This document shows, one piece after another, positions 1-4,950 of a stretch of DNA of 5,040 bases (position 1 is the first letter of the stretch; every line of letters starts with the position of its first letter). A program made the translations under genes and the position numbers. Origin of the DNA: an uncultured Rothia sp. (GTDB taxonomy: Bacteria; Actinomycetota; Actinomycetes; Actinomycetales; Micrococcaceae); NCBI GenBank assembly GCA_946221065.1, contig CAMIIO010000031.1:1-5040 (forward strand). Direction: 5' to 3'. The notes beneath the pieces were generated by a model. That model was not told the origin of the DNA, did not search any database, and was given only the letters and a program-made list of their open reading frames with translations.

Positions 1-10
1 AGTAAGAGTA

Positions 11-232
11 ATGAAGCCGAAAAAAGATCTAGCGCAAAGTATGGCGCCCAGAAAAGCTGAAGCGCCATCCATGAAAGAGGCTATGCCTGGGGTGGATGTG
101 CAGGATCCGCTGAAGCATTTGACGATTCAGATTCCTGGGTCGTTGCGTAATGAGTTGAAGATTTGGGCTGTGCAGCATGGGGTGACGGTGCGCGAGGTAG
201 TGGAGCAAGCGATTAGAGAAGCCATTAAATAG
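11..232 (+). CDS. Small ribbon-helix-helix DNA-binding protein, probably plasmid partition/regulatory
   Basis: This 73-residue protein has a basic, flexible N-terminus (about residues 1-33) followed by a ribbon-helix-helix fold: a beta strand HLTIQI (36-41), a helix SLRNELKIWAVQHG (44-57) and a second helix starting VTVREVVEQAIREAI (58-72). RHH proteins of this size with a disordered basic tail are typical centromere-binding partners of ParA ATPases (ParG/Omega type) or CopG-like repressors. A TAA stop lies at 3-5 in another frame just before the ATG, so it could directly follow an upstream gene; a ParA there would be expected but lies outside the window. The frame is also open to the window edge, so the start is not certain. 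The GGTAAAA repeats immediately downstream are a candidate target. The RHH fold is well supported; the partition role is inferred from the resolvase nearby and the fold type. Confidence 0.75.
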   Translation: MKPKKDLAQSMAPRKAEAPSMKEAMPGVDVQDPLKHLTIQIPGSLRNELKIWAVQHGVTVREVVEQAIREAIK

Positions 233-234
233 TA

Positions 235-270
235 TTTTACCGTATTTGGTAAAACATTATTGCGGTAAAA
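235..270. promoter_or_regulatory. Triplicated GGTAAAA motif, candidate operator or centromere
   Basis: Three copies of one motif lie between the RHH gene and the CD-NTase gene: TTTTACCG (235-242, inverted), GGTAAAA (248-254) and CGGTAAAA (263-270). The first two form an imperfect palindrome with 7-bp arms and a 6-bp spacer; the third is a direct repeat of the second, 16 bp further on. Short repeated boxes in mixed orientation are what RHH dimers usually bind, so this may be the autoregulatory or partition site of the upstream protein, and it may also control the CD-NTase gene. The stem is AT-rich with no GC core, so a terminator is unlikely. The function is inference. Confidence 0.4.
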
Positions 271-297
271 ATTATGACAAAATTTTTTAGGAGAGAT

Positions 298-1158
298 ATG
301 ACGACAACTCAAACAATAAATCAGTTTCTTGCGGATCTGTCTTTGACAGACGCGGATAGACAAAGAGTTTCTCAGAGAAAAGATACGATACATCAACGTC
401 TATCTCAGGTGTTTACTAGCGGCAATGATATGTCGCTTACCAGAACAGTTCTGATGGGATCTGCGGCTAAAGGTACTATCACTAGACCGATGGAAGATAT
501 CGATGTATTAGCGGTATTTTCTAATGCTGGAGGAGCCTGCGATCGCTACCGTTATAACTCACAGGATTTTCTATACAGAATTAGATCAATTTATTCAGAT
601 ATCACTACAGTAAAGGTAGGCGCCCGTGGTCAAGCTGTAAGGGTTTTCTTTAAAACCGGAGGATACGTCGATATCACCCCAGTTTTCGAATACAACAGCG
701 ATATCTATTATTTACCAGCTGGTGACGGAACGTGGCTAACTACTGCCCCTCTTAAAGGTGTTCAGTGGTATAAGGAAAAGAACCAAGATCTTTCTTATCG
801 ACTAACTCCTCTGGTCAAACTGCTTAAACAGTGGAATCAGTCCCATTCACATCGATTAAACTCTTTTCACTTAGAAACTATGGCTGCCTCTATGTTTTCC
901 AGACTTAGCCTGAGTCAGCAAGAGAACTTAGGGAAATTTTTTGAATGGGCTCCGAAGTATCTTGATGTATCTGACCCAGGTGGGTGCTCAGGCAATCTTT
1001 CTGCCTACTTAGGGTGGAATTCCCGTAAAGATGTCATGAGTTCTTTTGAAACAGCTGCTTCGCGTGCGCATCAAGCCCTTGAAGCGGAGGCTAGCAAAGA
1101 TTACGCAGAATCCAATAGACAATGGAGAGTTATTCTTGGAAAAAGTTTTCCTGGATAA
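298..1158 (+). CDS. CD-NTase (SMODS nucleotidyltransferase), CBASS signal synthase
   Basis: This 286-residue protein belongs to the cGAS/DncV-like nucleotidyltransferases, which make cyclic di- or oligonucleotides in response to phage infection. The Pol-beta-type active site is complete: G54-S55 in the helix motif MGSAAKGT, paired acidic residues D67 and D69 in MEDIDVLAVF, and a third carboxylate D125 in GGYVDITPVF. A C-terminal helical region follows with the usual LVKLLKQW...SFHLE segment (172-193). The start at 298 is chosen over the in-frame ATG at 274 because AGGAG (289-293) sits just before it and MTTTQTINQFLADLSLTD matches the family's usual N-terminus. The length is normal and no lesion is seen. 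The SLATT gene begins 16 bp downstream, giving a synthase-effector pair without Cap2/Cap3 accessory genes (type I-like CBASS). The nucleotide product cannot be read from the sequence. Confidence 0.9.
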   Translation: MTTTQTINQFLADLSLTDADRQRVSQRKDTIHQRLSQVFTSGNDMSLTRTVLMGSAAKGTITRPMEDIDVLAVFSNAGGACDRYRYNSQDFLYRIRSIYSDITTVKVGARGQAVRVFFKTGGYVDITPVFEYNSDIYYLPAGDGTWLTTAPLKGVQWYKEKNQDLSYRLTPLVKLLKQWNQSHSHRLNSFHLETMAASMFSRLSLSQQENLGKFFEWAPKYLDVSDPGGCSGNLSAYLGWNSRKDVMSSFETAASRAHQALEAEASKDYAESNRQWRVILGKSFPG

Positions 1159-1174
1159 GTGAAATATTAAACGT

Positions 1175-1635
1175 ATGAACGATGTACAAAAAGAACTCTC
1201 TGCTGAAGCAAGTCGTATAGAAGAGGGCGCTACATGGTCATCACAAGGGCAGTTCGAAGCAGCGAAATTATGGACTGTTTGGAACTGGATATCAGGTGGA
1301 ATCACTGCAATCTGTAGTGGCGTAGCTGGTTTGTTAACTTTCGCAACGGATGGTTTGGTTTGCAAGTTATATCAGGAATACTTGCTGTGGTTGCTGCAAT
1401 TTTTGCTGGCATCCACACAGTGATGAAACCTGATTCTCGGGCCGAAATAGCTCAAAAATCTGCAAACGAATACTTAGATCTCCAAGGTGAAGCTCGACGG
1501 ATCAAGAATTTAGGAGAATATTTTTTAACAGATGAGGAATACGAAACCAAGTTGCAGAACTTGGCGAGCGTTTATTCATCGATTAGTAAAAGATCTTATC
1601 CAATTCCTTACGTAGCTTATAAGATTACGAGATAG
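1175..1635 (+). pseudogene. SLATT-family two-TM CBASS effector, frameshifted by a 5-bp tandem duplication
   Basis: Two overlapping frames together encode one SLATT (SMODS/SLOG-associated two-TM effector) protein. The first (1175-1423) gives the N-terminal signature EEGATWSSQGQFEAAKLW and helix 1 (about residues 35-57). The second, open from 1318 to 1635, gives helix 2 (VISGILAVVAAIFAGIHTVM), the conserved KP after it, and the cytoplasmic helical tail with NEYLDLQGEARRI. The break falls at TGGTTTGGTTTG (1351-1362), two tandem TGGTT units. Dropping one unit joins ATDG to LQVISG and yields 151 residues, a normal length. As written, translation ends at 1423 after 82 residues. SLATT proteins are predicted to act at the membrane, probably as pores, when triggered by the CD-NTase product. 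No clear Shine-Dalgarno precedes the ATG, so coupling to the synthase is likely. Family assignment is confident; whether the gene is dead, switchable or mis-sequenced is open. Confidence 0.82.
1351..1362 (+). repeat. TGGTT tandem duplication causing the SLATT frameshift
   Basis: The sequence TGGTTTGGTTTG holds two full TGGTT units (1351-1355, 1356-1360) plus TG. A gain or loss of one unit changes the frame; one unit fewer restores the SLATT reading frame exactly at the loop between the two membrane helices. Confidence 0.8.
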
Positions 1636-1852
1636 AATATCAGAAAAGGACGTCAAAGCTATAGTGCGGATAAGTCTGACGATACGGCCAATTTTTCAGA
1701 TAACGAGAGTGTTTCAGGGGTACACCTTAAATGAACACTCACTTTGGGAGTAGGAACTGTTGGTATAAGGTCGATATTCACCGAAAAAACGAAAGTGTGC
1801 AGAAGGTCTAGACTTAAAATAAACAAAACGACCTGAAAGAACAGAACCCTCC
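1636..1852. other. Non-coding region with inverted repeats, candidate res site
   Basis: No convincing gene lies in these 217 bases before the resolvase. It holds several spaced inverted or repeated motifs: TCTGA...TCAGA (1675-1700, 26 bp overall), GAGTGTT...AACACTC (1707-1740, 34 bp overall), and AAGGTCGA/AAGGTCTA direct repeats at 1767-1774 and 1803-1810, the latter containing the palindrome GTCTAGAC (1806-1813), with inverted CGACCT at 1829-1834. Tn3-type res sites lie just upstream of the resolvase gene and consist of three subsites of roughly 25-34 bp with imperfect inverted ends, so position and spacing fit. The arms are short and the subsites are not mutually similar enough to be sure. 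The resolvase promoter must also lie here. Confidence 0.4.
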
Positions 1853-2452
1853 ATGACACCTGAACAACAACCCGCTGCGCGGGGGAAAACTGTCGCCTAC
1901 ATCCGAGTCAGCAGCATCGACCAAAACGAAGCACGACAAATAGCCGCCATCGGCAACGTTGATAAAACCTTCACCGATAAGACCTCAGGCTCCACTCGGA
2001 ACCGACCCCAGCTAGAAGCCCTGCTCGACTACATCAGAGAAGACGACCTAATACTCGTCAAAAGCCCAGATCGATTAGCTCGCTCCACCACAGACCTCTT
2101 AAATATCGTGCAAGAAATACGAGATAAGGGCGCTCAACTACGTTTTATCGACAACCCCTCACTCAATACTGACACTGCCCAGGGTGCTTTCATGCTCACC
2201 ATTTTGGGTGCAGTGGCTGAACTAGAAAGGGCAACCATTCGAGAAAGACAGGCTGAGGGTATTGCACTGGCAAAAGAACGTGGGGTGTATTCGAAACCGC
2301 GCGCCCCCAAGCTTAGTGCTAAACAGATAGAAGTCGCTCGGACTAAGGTAGCTAATGGCGTTCCGAAGACTCGTATTGCTCAGGATTTGGGTGTCTCCCG
2401 TACTACTTTGCATCATGCGCTTGAACGCACAGGCCGATATAAAAATAGATAA
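1853..2452 (+). CDS. Small serine recombinase (resolvase/invertase family)
   Basis: This 199-residue protein has the full layout of a small serine recombinase. The catalytic motif is YIRVS with R18 and nucleophile S20. GSTRNRPQLEALLDYI contains R51, and the active-site segment PDRLARS contains R74 and R77. The long E-helix starts at GAFMLTILGAVAELERATIRER (111-132) and continues to about 143. The C-terminal DNA-binding helix-turn-helix (155-190) includes TRIAQDLGVSRTTLHHAL. It would cut and rejoin DNA at a res-type site through a phosphoserine intermediate; on a plasmid it would resolve multimers, and in a transposon it would resolve cointegrates. No transposase of the Tn3 type is present here, which favours a plasmid maintenance role. 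The 1636-1852 region is the likely substrate. The gene is intact and converges with the minus-strand gene, with only 8 bp between the stops. Resolvase rather than invertase is inference. Confidence 0.9.
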   Translation: MTPEQQPAARGKTVAYIRVSSIDQNEARQIAAIGNVDKTFTDKTSGSTRNRPQLEALLDYIREDDLILVKSPDRLARSTTDLLNIVQEIRDKGAQLRFIDNPSLNTDTAQGAFMLTILGAVAELERATIRERQAEGIALAKERGVYSKPRAPKLSAKQIEVARTKVANGVPKTRIAQDLGVSRTTLHHALERTGRYKNR

Positions 2453-2460
2453 GAAAAATA

Positions 2461-3300
2461 CTAAAGCTTGCTAAAAACAGATTTCCCGCGTTGCTCTAAC
2501 AATTGTTTTAGCTCGTCAATTTCCTTTAGCGATTCACTTACAATTCGATCTCCCACTAACGGTACTGCGCAATTATTCCAAACGGCATGGTGTTTTTCAG
2601 GGGCGGGGCAGAGCATCAGGGCCAAAACGCGGACCTGGAATAATAGTGCTTTAATCTCAGCACGAGGCTTGAGGATAATTTGCTGGAAAGTTTTCTTCGT
2701 GAAACTTTTTGTTGCCTCCTTCAGAATTACTTCGTCAAGTTGCTTTTGACCGGGAATCATCAGGGCGATGACTCTTTGTACCGCTGTTTGGCTTCCTGGA
2801 ATATTCCTTGCTTTGTTGGCTCAACCTGACAAAACGAAATTACACACTTGATCAGCAAAGGCATCGGCAGTTTTATCAATTAGACAGTCGGTCGTTTTAA
2901 GCGTTTCCTCAAGAGTTGCGGCTAATGCAGCGAGAATATCGCACCAGAGATGGTGAGCTAGGCGCTGATATTTTGGTCCATATTCTTTGAAGAGCGTTTC
3001 TGAAGTTTCGCCTATTTGGTCAGCTATCCACTCCATTTGTTCTAGATGTGTGGGGTGTTCGATGAGCCACTGGACAATTTGGGTCGTCTTGCTGGTTTTA
3101 TTTGTGGAGGGCTTGGGGCGTTCTTCGGGGGCAGGCCGTTTGTTTTTATTGACCAGTGGTGCGGGGCGGGGATTTGGAATGTTTGTGGGTTTGGTGGGCA
3201 GGGGACGGTAGGACGAATACGTATTGCTTCCGCAGGCAGGGCATTTTGCTCGCCCGCTTGCTGTCCGGTGTCCTTGTCGAGGTGCTGTACATTGTGCCAT
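2461..3300 (-). pseudogene. Zinc-module protein, reading frame split by an in-frame TGA
   Basis: Reading from 3300 downward, a 159-residue frame ends at TGA (2823-2821); the same frame then stays open through 20 codons and a 99-residue stretch to TAG at 2461. With the stop read through, the product is about 279 residues. The N-terminus has C4, H11, C20 and C23 (C-x6-H-x8-C-P-x-C-G), a probable zinc-binding module I recall at the front of actinobacterial proteins that can carry TIR or other effector domains. A proline/lysine-rich linker (about 30-70) follows, then a helical region with QWLIEHPTHLEQMEWIADQIGE, and a helical C-terminal part ending EIDELKQLLEQRGKSVF. I do not recognise the C-terminal domain and assign no activity. 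The single stop with identical phase suggests a nonsense mutation; two separate small genes remain possible, but no good ribosome site precedes the ATG at 2760. Confidence 0.6.
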
Positions 3301-3306
3301 GTCATA

Positions 3307-3312
3307 AGAATA
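3307..3312 (-). promoter_or_regulatory. Putative -10 box of a leaderless promoter for the zinc-module gene
   Basis: On the minus strand TATTCT ends 6 bases before the ATG at 3300, matching the TANNNT -10 consensus of actinobacteria with transcription starting at the A of ATG. No Shine-Dalgarno precedes this ATG and the frame is closed by a TAA at 3336-3334, so a leaderless mRNA is a reasonable reading. A -35 is not clear. Confidence 0.4.
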
Positions 3313-3324
3313 CGGTGTACTTCG

Positions 3325-3334
3325 AACATATGTT
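3325..3334. promoter_or_regulatory. 10-bp palindrome overlapping the -35 area
   Basis: AACATATGTT is a perfect 10-bp palindrome about 13 bp upstream of the putative -10 box, where a repressor would block polymerase. Ten AT-rich bases can be symmetric by chance, so this is weak. Confidence 0.25.
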
Positions 3335-3366
3335 TAGGCTTGGGCTGGATGGAGAAGAAAGTGGAT

Positions 3367-3407
3367 TCGAAAAGGCACCCTCGCGTTTTGTGAGGGTGCC
3401 TTTTCGA
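3367..3407. terminator. Strong bidirectional intrinsic terminator
   Basis: TCGAAAAGGCACCCTC (3367-3382) and its exact reverse complement (3392-3407) form a perfect 16-bp stem with a 9-base loop. The stem has a GC core flanked by AAAA on one side and TTTT on the other, so it can terminate on both strands. It separates the minus-strand zinc-module gene from whatever is transcribed toward it from the right, and shields the small RHH gene from transcription on the plus strand. Confidence 0.75.
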
Positions 3408-3411
3408 TACA

Positions 3412-3469
3412 GGTTTTCGGTACGTGGTTTATGGGCGTGTCAGGTGCTCATTATTCGTGTACCGAAACC
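3412..3469. promoter_or_regulatory. Inverted repeat bracketing the start of the small RHH gene
   Basis: TTTCGGTAC (3415-3423) is the exact reverse complement of GTACCGAAA (3459-3467); allowing one extra T the arms grow to GGTTTTCGGTAC (3412-3423) and GTACCGAAACC (3459-3469). They lie 35 bp apart and flank the ATG at 3431. Possible roles are paired operator half-sites for the RHH protein itself or an mRNA hairpin hiding the start codon. Confidence 0.35.
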
Positions 3470-3604
3470 GATCCCTCAACGACTCGAAAATTTACCTTCA
3501 ACATCGGAGAGGGGACCTATCAGCAGCTACGCAAGCAAGCTTTTGAACAAGAACGAGACATGACCGCGATCATAAACGAAATCCTAGAGAAGAATCTTCT
3601 ATAA
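3431..3604 (+). CDS. Small ribbon-helix-helix protein (CopG/Arc-like)
   Basis: A 57-codon frame ends TAA at 3602-3604. Its last 39 residues form a compact RHH domain: strand RKFTFNI (19-25), helix GTYQQLRKQAFEQE (28-41), then MTAIINEILEKNLL (44-57). The pattern of helix A, charged turn and hydrophobic helix B matches Arc/CopG repressors and RHH antitoxins. ATG 3431 is the most upstream ATG I place in this frame; GTG 3437 is an alternative, and neither has a good Shine-Dalgarno. The N-terminal 18 residues may be untranslated. The inverted GTACCG repeats over its start suggest autoregulation. RHH antitoxin genes are usually followed by a toxin gene, but here an IS element begins 34 bp after the stop, so any partner may have been displaced. 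The fold is fairly secure; the role is unknown. Confidence 0.6.
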   Translation: MGVSGAHYSCTETDPSTTRKFTFNIGEGTYQQLRKQAFEQERDMTAIINEILEKNLL

Positions 3605-3638
3605 CGTAGCTGGAGTCTAAGTAAGGCAGCTAAGGGGC

Positions 3639-3661
3639 TGAAGTGCCCCGGGTTTTGTTCC
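3639..3661 (+). repeat. IS terminal inverted repeat, orfB side
   Basis: These 23 bases, beginning TGAAGTGCCCCGGG, match the reverse complement of 4928-4950 at 22 of 23 positions (G at 3650 against A). Confidence 0.88.
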
Positions 3662-3676
3662 TAGGCATTTGTTGAT

Positions 3677-4578
3677 TTACATTATTTCTTGACCGGGGTG
3701 GTGTTCCCAAAATTCGGCTTCGACTTCAGCCGGGGTGCGGTAGTCCAAGCTCTGGTGGAGCCGTGATTCGTTCCACCAGTTAACCCACTCGAACGTGGCG
3801 ATTTCCACGTCGACCACGTCGGTCCACGAGCGCCTATGGATCAGTTTGTTCTTGTAGGAGCCGTTGACATTCTCAGCCAAAGCATTGTCGTAGGAACCAC
3901 CAACAGTGCCGGTAGACGTAGTAATTACGTGCTCAGCCAGGCGCTCGTTGTAGACGATGCTCACATATTGTGAGCCGTGGTCTGAATGGTGAATCAACCC
4001 CGTTGTTTCCTTAGCGCACACGATCGCCTGGTTGAGCGCCTGCAGCGGCAAGGCTTCGGTGCGCATCGAATCCGACAGCGCCCACCCGACAATCCTCCGG
4101 AGTACACATCAGTGACAAAAGCTGTGTACACGAACCCTTTCCTGGTGCGCACATAAGTAATGTCCGCCACCCACAGCCGATTAGGGCCAGGAGCCCTAAA
4201 TTCACGATTTACCAAGTGTGGGCGAAGATCCGGGCCCTTGGGCTTACGCGTCGTGATTGGTGCTCCGCCTTTGCCCTTGCCGGACAGACCAGCGCTGCGC
4301 ATCAGCCGGGCTGTTTGCTCGCGGCCAATGTCAATGTCCTGGCGTTGCAGCACGCGCCACATCTTCCGCACGCCGTAGACGCCATAATTTTCAGCATGAA
4401 CGTCGCGAATATGCTCCACGAGAGCAGCGTCGCGAAGACTGCGGGCGCTTAGACCGCGGGCTTTAGATTGGCGGTACCCACGCGAAGTAAGGAAGCCGCC
4501 TTCACGGTGGATGTTTAACGTCTGGCAGATGAACTCGACTGAGAAACGATTCCGATACTCATCAATGAACCGGATCAT
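3677..4578 (-). pseudogene. IS3-family transposase orfB (DDE integrase), frameshifted
   Basis: From ATG 4578, which overlaps the orfA stop as ATGA, the first frame encodes the HTH_21-type region (NYGVYGVRKMWRVL, residues 64-77) and the first catalytic Asp, D139 in WVADITY, then reaches FVTDVYS (154-160). After that codon, near 4099, the sense is lost and resumes one frame over: inserting one C after TCC restores Y-S-R-R-I-V-G-W-A-L-S-D-S-M leading into RTEALPLQALNQAI. The remaining part, to TAA at 3677, holds the second Asp in HHSDHGSQY and the Glu in NALAENVNGS with exactly 35 residues between them. Repaired, it is about 300 residues, a normal orfB. As written, no frame carries all three catalytic residues. 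The lesion sits at GG (4099-4100), where GGG is expected, so a sequencing error in a short G run is an alternative. Confidence 0.87.
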
Positions 4579-4917
4579 TTCCGACGTTTCGGATCGAGTT
4601 CCGACGCGAAAAAAGCCGAAGCGGCCTTCAACAACTCGTTGGTGTCCCGCAGCTCTTGATTTTCTCGACGCAGCTTGGCGACCTCTGCCACAAGGTCCTC
4701 AGGCAACCGTTCAGTAACGCGTCCCTCACGTCGAGCGGCCTGCGTCCATTGCCTCGCTGTGTGCCACGAAACGCCCAGTTTGGGTGCCACGATCTTGCAT
4801 GCTTCCTGCGTCGAAATATTCTCCGCCATCCGCCAGAATGCTATCTTCTACCAAGCGGACGATTCGGTCCTTCGCCTCCTGATCAAACTTCTTCGGCATG
4901 TTCGAAGATTTTCCCAT
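4575..4917 (-). pseudogene. IS3-family transposase orfA (HTH), frameshifted by a 7-bp tandem duplication
   Basis: The N-terminus MPKKFDQEAKDRIVRLVEDSILA (ATG at 4899, or 4917 for a 6-residue extension) and the remainder from ENISTQEACKIVAPKLGVSW lie in different frames. At the join the minus strand reads TGGCGGA twice in tandem (4835-4829, 4828-4822). Removing one copy gives SILAENISTQEA, the expected continuous sequence. The protein has a helix-turn-helix (TQEACKIVAPKLGVSWHTARQW) and a C-terminal leucine-zipper-like coiled coil (LVAEVAKLRRENQELRDTNELL) that pairs transposase subunits. The stop TGA overlaps the orfB ATG. A downstream start at ATG 4829 could still yield an 84-residue C-terminal piece keeping most of the HTH and the zipper, which might interfere with an active transposase. 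Confidence 0.87.
4822..4835 (-). repeat. TGGCGGA tandem duplication breaking orfA
   Basis: On the plus strand TCCGCCA occurs twice back to back (4822-4828 and 4829-4835). One copy fewer restores the orfA frame, so this is very probably a recent slippage duplication. Confidence 0.85.
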
Positions 4918-4927
4918 CTACTCAAAC

Positions 4928-4950
4928 GGAACAAAACCTGGGGCACTTCA
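4928..4950 (-). repeat. IS terminal inverted repeat, orfA side
   Basis: Read on the minus strand this end starts TGAAGTGCCCCAGG and pairs with 3639-3661 with one mismatch over 23 bp. It lies just upstream of orfA, so the transposase promoter probably starts within or beside it. Confidence 0.88.

Larger units (their letters stand above)
3639..4950 (-). mobile_element. IS3-family insertion sequence, complete ends, inactivated transposase
   Basis: A 1312-bp element is bounded by 23-bp terminal inverted repeats beginning TGAAGTGCCCC and differing at one position. Inside, on the minus strand, are overlapping orfA and orfB of an IS3-family DDE transposase. This two-gene arrangement, the size of about 1.3 kb and the D-D-35-E motif fit the IS3 family well. 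The flanks are GGC on the left and ATC on the right, so the usual 3-4 bp target duplication is absent. Both transposase genes carry frameshifts, so this copy could move only if an intact copy supplies the enzyme. Its coding sequence looks more GC-rich than the CBASS genes, suggesting separate origin. Confidence 0.88.

Noticed and set aside
1175..1635. Programmed ribosomal frameshifting in the SLATT gene
   Set aside because: No X-XXY-YYZ slippery heptamer is in phase near the overlap and no obvious downstream stem was seen; the 5-bp tandem duplication explains the break more simply.
1659..1859. 66-residue minus-strand open frame before the resolvase
   Set aside because: It overlaps the candidate res region, has no recognisable domain and no ribosome site support.
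2821..2823. TGA as a selenocysteine codon
   Set aside because: No recognisable SECIS-like hairpin or selenoprotein context, and the residue neighbourhood (LSG*ANK) is not a redox motif.
3040..3230. G-rich plus strand as a G-quadruplex region
   Set aside because: The G runs are irregular and follow from proline and lysine codons on the minus strand; no compact four-tract motif stood out.
3042..3563. Several overlapping open frames on both strands
   Set aside because: They are G/C-rich shadows of the Pro-rich linker of the zinc-module gene, and one runs through the terminator hairpin; the RHH frame and the minus-strand frame account for the coding signal.
3634..3656. GGGGC/GCCCC stem followed by TTTT as a terminator of the small RHH gene
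   Set aside because: The left arm lies in the flank and the right arm in the IS end, the stem is only 5 bp, and CAGC/GCTG competes. It is probably accidental, although it could work weakly.
4160..4717. Plus-strand open frames within the IS
   Set aside because: They are antisense to conserved transposase sequence and show no protein features of their own.
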